DNA of 64,000 nucleotides, taken from positions 264,579 to 328,578 of the forward strand of contig NZ_VLLF01000006.1 in NCBI RefSeq assembly GCF_007830545.1, given 5' to 3'. Position 1 is the stretch's first letter; every line of letters begins with the position of its first letter. Made by a program: the position numbers and the translations under genes. This stretch comes from Roseibium hamelinense (GTDB lineage: Bacteria; Pseudomonadota; Alphaproteobacteria; Rhizobiales; Stappiaceae). Positions 61,440-64,000 of this stretch are shown here, piece after piece. The notes beneath the pieces are model-generated. The model was given only the letters and a program-made list of their open reading frames with translations, ran no database searches and was not told the origin of the DNA.

Positions 61440-62909
61440 TTAAGAATCGTCGCGCAGCTTGACGATCTTGGTCTTGTCCTGCTCCTCGGGCGTGCTGTCA
61501 GCCGTATCGTCCCGCGCAGGGTCGACGGCGCTGTCGTCCTCGGTCAGGCCAGCTTCCTCGGCCGGGTCGTAGTTGCGCGTGATGCCAAGCTCTTCGGCAG
61601 GGCCGCGGCCCTCCATCGCCATCTGGTAGTTGGCAATGACGGACTTGAGCTGCGCGATCTGCTCGTTCGCGGTGCCCATCTGGATCTTGTATTTCGAGAG
61701 CTTTTTGTTCTCGTCGACCAGCTCTTCCAGCTCTTCAGCGTAGCGCTTGTTCTGATTGCGCTCGTGGTTGAGGTCGGTGAGGGTCGAGTTGTAGCGCAGG
61801 TTCACCTCACGCAGCTTTGCGTTGGCTGTAACCAGTTCTTCGCGGTCGCGCTCGTGATTTTTCTGCGCACCGTCAAGCAGGTATTCGATTTCCTGCATGC
61901 GCTTGATCAGGTCCCGGTTGCGTTCCTTGAGGTTCGCATTGTCGCGGGTCATTTCCTGCAGCGACTGGGCGCCGATGCGGCGTTGCGACGACAGGTTCTC
62001 GATTTCCGCGTTGAGCGTGTAAACCTCGTTGTCGTGCTTGCGCTGCTCTTCTTCCAGGCGGTTCTTGGAATAGGTGAGTTCCTCGTTGGCCACATCGAGT
62101 TGGGATTTCAGGTCGATGTTTTCGTTGCGGAACTCGCCAAGCTTGCGCTTGACCGCTTCCAGCTCGCTGGTGGCCGAGTTGTTCTTCTTGATCTCTTCTT
62201 CCAAAAGCGCTGCGCTTTCGGACAGGTTCTGCTGCAGCTCTTTTTCGCGTTGCGAGATCTCTTCCAGGTTCGCCTTGACACTGTCTGTGTGTTCTTCCAG
62301 CGATTTGTACTTGGCCTTCAGGTCGGCCAGTTCGCCCTTGAGCTCGGCGACCTGCGCGTTGGCCTGAACCAGCTGCCCGCTCTGCTGGCGGTACTCCTCG
62401 TTGACCTTCTTGTTGTTGTCCCGGATCGTCACGAGGTCGTTGCGCGCGGTTTCCAAAGCGGTGCGGGTTTCGGTGTGGCGCTTGCGAAGCGAGTGCAGCT
62501 CGGCCTGGCTGTCTTCCAGCTGGGTGTTGATCGATTTGAGCTTGTGCTGCGTGTCCAGGAGGTCGGTCGAAAGCTTGGCGTTTTCAGACTTCAGCCGGAC
62601 TTCCGTTTCCACGAACTGGCGCGAGTTTTCGACAAACTCGTTCAGCATCTGCACACTGTTGCGCGACTCGTAAGCCAGCGCGCTCATCTGCTCGAATGTG
62701 CCGCTAAGACCGCCGAGGCGGGACTTCAGCGTGTCGAGCTGATGAATCTTTTCCTGCATTTTCAGCGCAAATGGAGACAGATGCTCAACATTGTTGCTGC
62801 CGTCGTCCCCGGCCGAATCGTAGGTTTCAACCTCTGCCGGTTCCGGCGTGATCGCGTTTTGCCCGTCCGCTTCATTTTGCGGACGCGGGGTTTTTGAAAA
62901 GATGCCCAT
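61440..62909 (-). CDS. Long coiled-coil protein, possible intermediate-filament-like
   Basis: A 489-residue protein with an acidic, disordered N-terminus (PQNEADGQNAITPEPAEVETYDSAGDDG), then an almost unbroken coiled coil from about residue 45 to 420 with heptad-type sequence (LNAEIENLSSQRRIGAQSLQEMTRDNANLKERNRDL), and an acidic tail (EEAGLTEDDSAVDPARDDTADSTPEEQ) that ends in KIVKLRDDS. It has no ATPase (SMC) motifs or membrane segment. The build is like bacterial intermediate-filament-type proteins such as crescentin and FilP (inference). AGGAGTT precedes ATG at 62909, and a perfect CtrA box lies 56 bases upstream. Confidence 0.75.
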   Translation of the reverse strand: MGIFSKTPRPQNEADGQNAITPEPAEVETYDSAGDDGSNNVEHLSPFALKMQEKIHQLDTLKSRLGGLSGTFEQMSALAYESRNSVQMLNEFVENSRQFVETEVRLKSENAKLSTDLLDTQHKLKSINTQLEDSQAELHSLRKRHTETRTALETARNDLVTIRDNNKKVNEEYRQQSGQLVQANAQVAELKGELADLKAKYKSLEEHTDSVKANLEEISQREKELQQNLSESAALLEEEIKKNNSATSELEAVKRKLGEFRNENIDLKSQLDVANEELTYSKNRLEEEQRKHDNEVYTLNAEIENLSSQRRIGAQSLQEMTRDNANLKERNRDLIKRMQEIEYLLDGAQKNHERDREELVTANAKLREVNLRYNSTLTDLNHERNQNKRYAEELEELVDENKKLSKYKIQMGTANEQIAQLKSVIANYQMAMEGRGPAEELGITRNYDPAEEAGLTEDDSAVDPARDDTADSTPEEQDKTKIVKLRDDS

Positions 62910-62964
62910 CTTTAACTCCTGGGTCGCGCGGGCTTTCTGCCTCACGCGGGACTGCCGCGGTTTG

Positions 62965-62980
62965 TTAAATGTTTATTAAC
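62965..62980. promoter_or_regulatory. Perfect CtrA box upstream of the coiled-coil gene
   Basis: GTTAAATGTTTATTAAC contains TTAA-N7-TTAAC, the full CtrA consensus, and because it is flanked by G and C the motif is complete on both strands. It lies 56 bases upstream of the coiled-coil gene. CtrA is the essential cell-cycle regulator of alphaproteobacteria. Confidence 0.7.
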
Positions 62981-63225
62981 CTGTTTAAGGCCGCGCTTCA
63001 ACGACTCAGCGCTTCAGGCAGGACTTTACATTGGGAAAGTTAAGCGCCGAACCACCTGTTTCAGCCGATGCGCCGTTACGGTAAATAGAATATGACTCTG
63101 GGGCAGACATTTTTAGCGAACGCATCTTGCCCGGGTGATGTCCGGATTGCCTGCCTGATCCTGCGGCGGTCCGGCAGCAGGCGATTCTTGTGCACCGGAT
63201 CAGGCCAGTGGATCAGGTTAGCGGA
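62981..63225. other. Intergenic region upstream of the coiled-coil gene
   Basis: This stretch holds no gene. It contains the further upstream promoter sequence of the coiled-coil gene and the 13-bp repeats at 63197-63235. GCCTGATCC at 63153 is the inverse of the first repeat core. No tRNA or regulatory RNA is seen. Confidence 0.4.
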
Positions 63226-63235
63226 TCAGGTCTGC
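63197..63235. repeat. Three tandem 13-bp repeats
   Basis: The core GGATCAGG begins at 63197, 63210 and 63223, a strict 13-base period, with diverged spacers. The array overlaps the stop of the small ORF at its right end. It is too short to call an iteron set, and no replication gene is near. Confidence 0.55.
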
Positions 63236-63381
63236 GGGTTTAGGGCGGCGGCAATCCGGTCGTACAGTTCCTTCACGCGGTCCCGGTCGTAACCGGTGAG
63301 GGTGCTGCATTCCTCCGAACTGATGGCATGGGCCATGTAGTTCAGCGCGTTTGCCAGAATGATGAAATCGTCCGCTGACAA
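63226..63381 (-). CDS. Possible small protein or remnant, about 51 residues
   Basis: A frame reading DDFIILANALNYMAHAISS then ECSTLTGYDRDRVKELYDRIAAALNPQT looks strongly protein-like and resembles small alphaproteobacterial proteins of the form xxxLNEVCHGIxxxExxTRxGxxRDEVxxL. There is no in-frame ATG: the only starts are TTG at 63381 or an internal ATG, and the frame upstream runs into a stop. It may be a truncated gene whose start has decayed or a TTG-started small protein. Confidence 0.4.
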   Translation of the reverse strand: MSADDFIILANALNYMAHAISSEECSTLTGYDRDRVKELYDRIAAALNPQT

Positions 63382-64000
63382 GGGCGGGGTCGAGGGCTGG
63401 TGTGTCCTTCCGTGTTGAAATGCTGCTGTCTGCCGGCAGCTGACCTGCGGCAGACAGGATCAAGGACATTCCGATGTTCCGGGTGTGACCGGTCATGGCC
63501 GGTGCGCGGGTGCTGCGCGTGCGTAGGCCGGTCCGGTCGCAGACCGAACTGCCAGCACGAAAAGCGCCGCGAGGGCTTCCTCCGGCGTTTTGTTTGAAAA
63601 TCCCCTGCAAGATACAGGAGTGGCGGGACGCGTCAGGCCCCTGCCTGCGCATCTTGAGACAAATAGTGTTTCTTCGGCATGGCCTGACGGCCCCGCCCGG
63701 GCTGTTTTGTGTGACAGGACAGCCGAACTCCGAACCAGGACAGGATAACCACGACGCCGAATTGACCGGCACCCGAGGCTGCACAGCACACCCGGAATGG
63801 ATAGACTGCTCAGGTACAGCTGTTTGCCCTGAGGCCTGTCACCGGACCCCGGACGGATTGCGTTACCATCCCCCCGTGAGCCCACGCCCGGCCCGCTCCC
63901 CCGTAAAGGACGGTCCCCCACGGAGCCCTTTGAGCAGGCGGGGCAAGTATAGGGGCAGGGCGAAGGGGCGTGGACAAGTTTTCTGTTTGTCAGGAGGGGG
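63382..64000. other. GC-rich tail with no recognisable gene
   Basis: From 63382 to the window end I find no frame with both coding character and a ribosome site. Long frames here (for example 63218-63784 on the minus strand) have Arg/Pro/Ser-rich composition expected from GC-rich noncoding DNA. A few short inverted repeats are present but no tRNA or rRNA. A promoter region of a gene beyond the right edge may lie at 63900-64000. Confidence 0.4.

Noticed and set aside
61764..62897. 377-residue plus-strand frame rich in Val/Leu/Phe
   Set aside because: Antisense of the coiled-coil gene; reverse reading of GAG/CTG-rich heptads gives hydrophobic codons.
63218..63784. 188-residue minus-strand frame at the right end
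   Set aside because: Arg/Pro/Ser-rich, no ribosome site, and it overlaps the more protein-like frame at 63226-63381 in another phase.
63891..63960. GC-rich end as a possible tRNA, rRNA or SRP RNA
   Set aside because: No cloverleaf, T-loop GGTTCGA or SRP core sequence could be found.
1..64000. CRISPR arrays, insertion sequences, prophage or tRNA genes anywhere in the window
   Set aside because: No regularly spaced repeat array, transposase, integrase, phage structural gene or tRNA-like structure was seen.

Overview
The window looks like a piece of an alphaproteobacterial chromosome, most likely Hyphomicrobiales and Stappiaceae-like (Roseibium/Labrenzia/Stappia). That placement is inferred from gene content and order (lgt-midA-pgeF-M24; a PetP/PetR-like pair beside an EnvZ-like kinase and divergent ilvE; MbfA; a CtrA-type box) and from the even, moderately high GC. 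I saw no tRNA, rRNA, insertion sequence, prophage, CRISPR array or plasmid gene. Most of the window is vertically inherited core and near-core DNA, with a few lineage-specific loci.

Layout. 1-2.6 kb: the end of a GNAT acetyltransferase, two tandem MaoC-fold proteins and an O-methyltransferase. 2.6-8 kb: a small secreted protein, the ferritin-VIT1 iron exporter MbfA with an Irr-type (ICE) site, an SLC13 transporter, a 55-residue ORF with its own terminator, and a fasciclin/DUF4214 protein. 8-10 kb: a DUF6502-DUF5666 pair. 10-14.5 kb (minus strand): rplY, pth, an RNase T2, ychF and a FAH-family hydrolase. 14.8-17.6 kb: a periplasmic Cache-like protein directly abutting a chemoreceptor. 17.6-19.7 kb: a MOSC protein and a MarR regulator with a four-cysteine tail, divergent from a secreted protein across a perfect 11-bp inverted repeat. 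19.8-25.5 kb: prs, a lipoprotein, and the overlapping lgt-midA-pgeF-M24 operon. 25.6-28.7 kb (plus strand): ubiK, ybjN, proC, a TetR regulator and a CsaA-like protein. 28.7-32.6 kb: a PetP-PetR-histidine kinase operon divergent from ilvE. 32.7-41.5 kb (minus strand): a Bcr/CflA exporter, moaE, moaD, pgsA, an HlyU-like protein, a TPR-sulfotransferase, tdk, an EEP-family protein and uvrC. 41.6-52 kb: a Ca/Na exchanger, an Omp25-like barrel, a GST, a second RNase T2 with a small secreted partner, rlmJ-GNAT, a glycine/RGG-rich cold-shock protein, DUF1176, an MBL hydrolase and DUF1402. 52-59 kb: an EamA exporter, a DUF6665-like protein, a GPH-type MFS carrier joined to a chalcone-isomerase-like protein, a solute-binding protein, a second chemoreceptor and clpS. 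59-64 kb: an SLC1 carrier fused to a periplasmic solute-binding domain, a 489-residue coiled-coil protein behind a perfect CtrA box, and a GC-rich tail with almost no coding signal.

How the genes work together. Clear functional groups are translation quality control (pth, ychF, rplY, rlmJ), envelope building (lgt, pgsA, pgeF), molybdopterin synthesis (moaD/moaE, with a MOSC protein elsewhere), iron homeostasis (mbfA) and signalling (two chemoreceptors, PetPR-kinase). No complete new defence or biosynthetic system is evident. The most interesting items are the SLC1-SBP fusion, the CtrA-linked coiled-coil protein, the cysteine-tailed MarR/MOSC locus, the RGG-rich cold-shock protein, and an M24 protein that seems to have lost most of its metal ligands. 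All calls come from reading the sequence; no database search was run.
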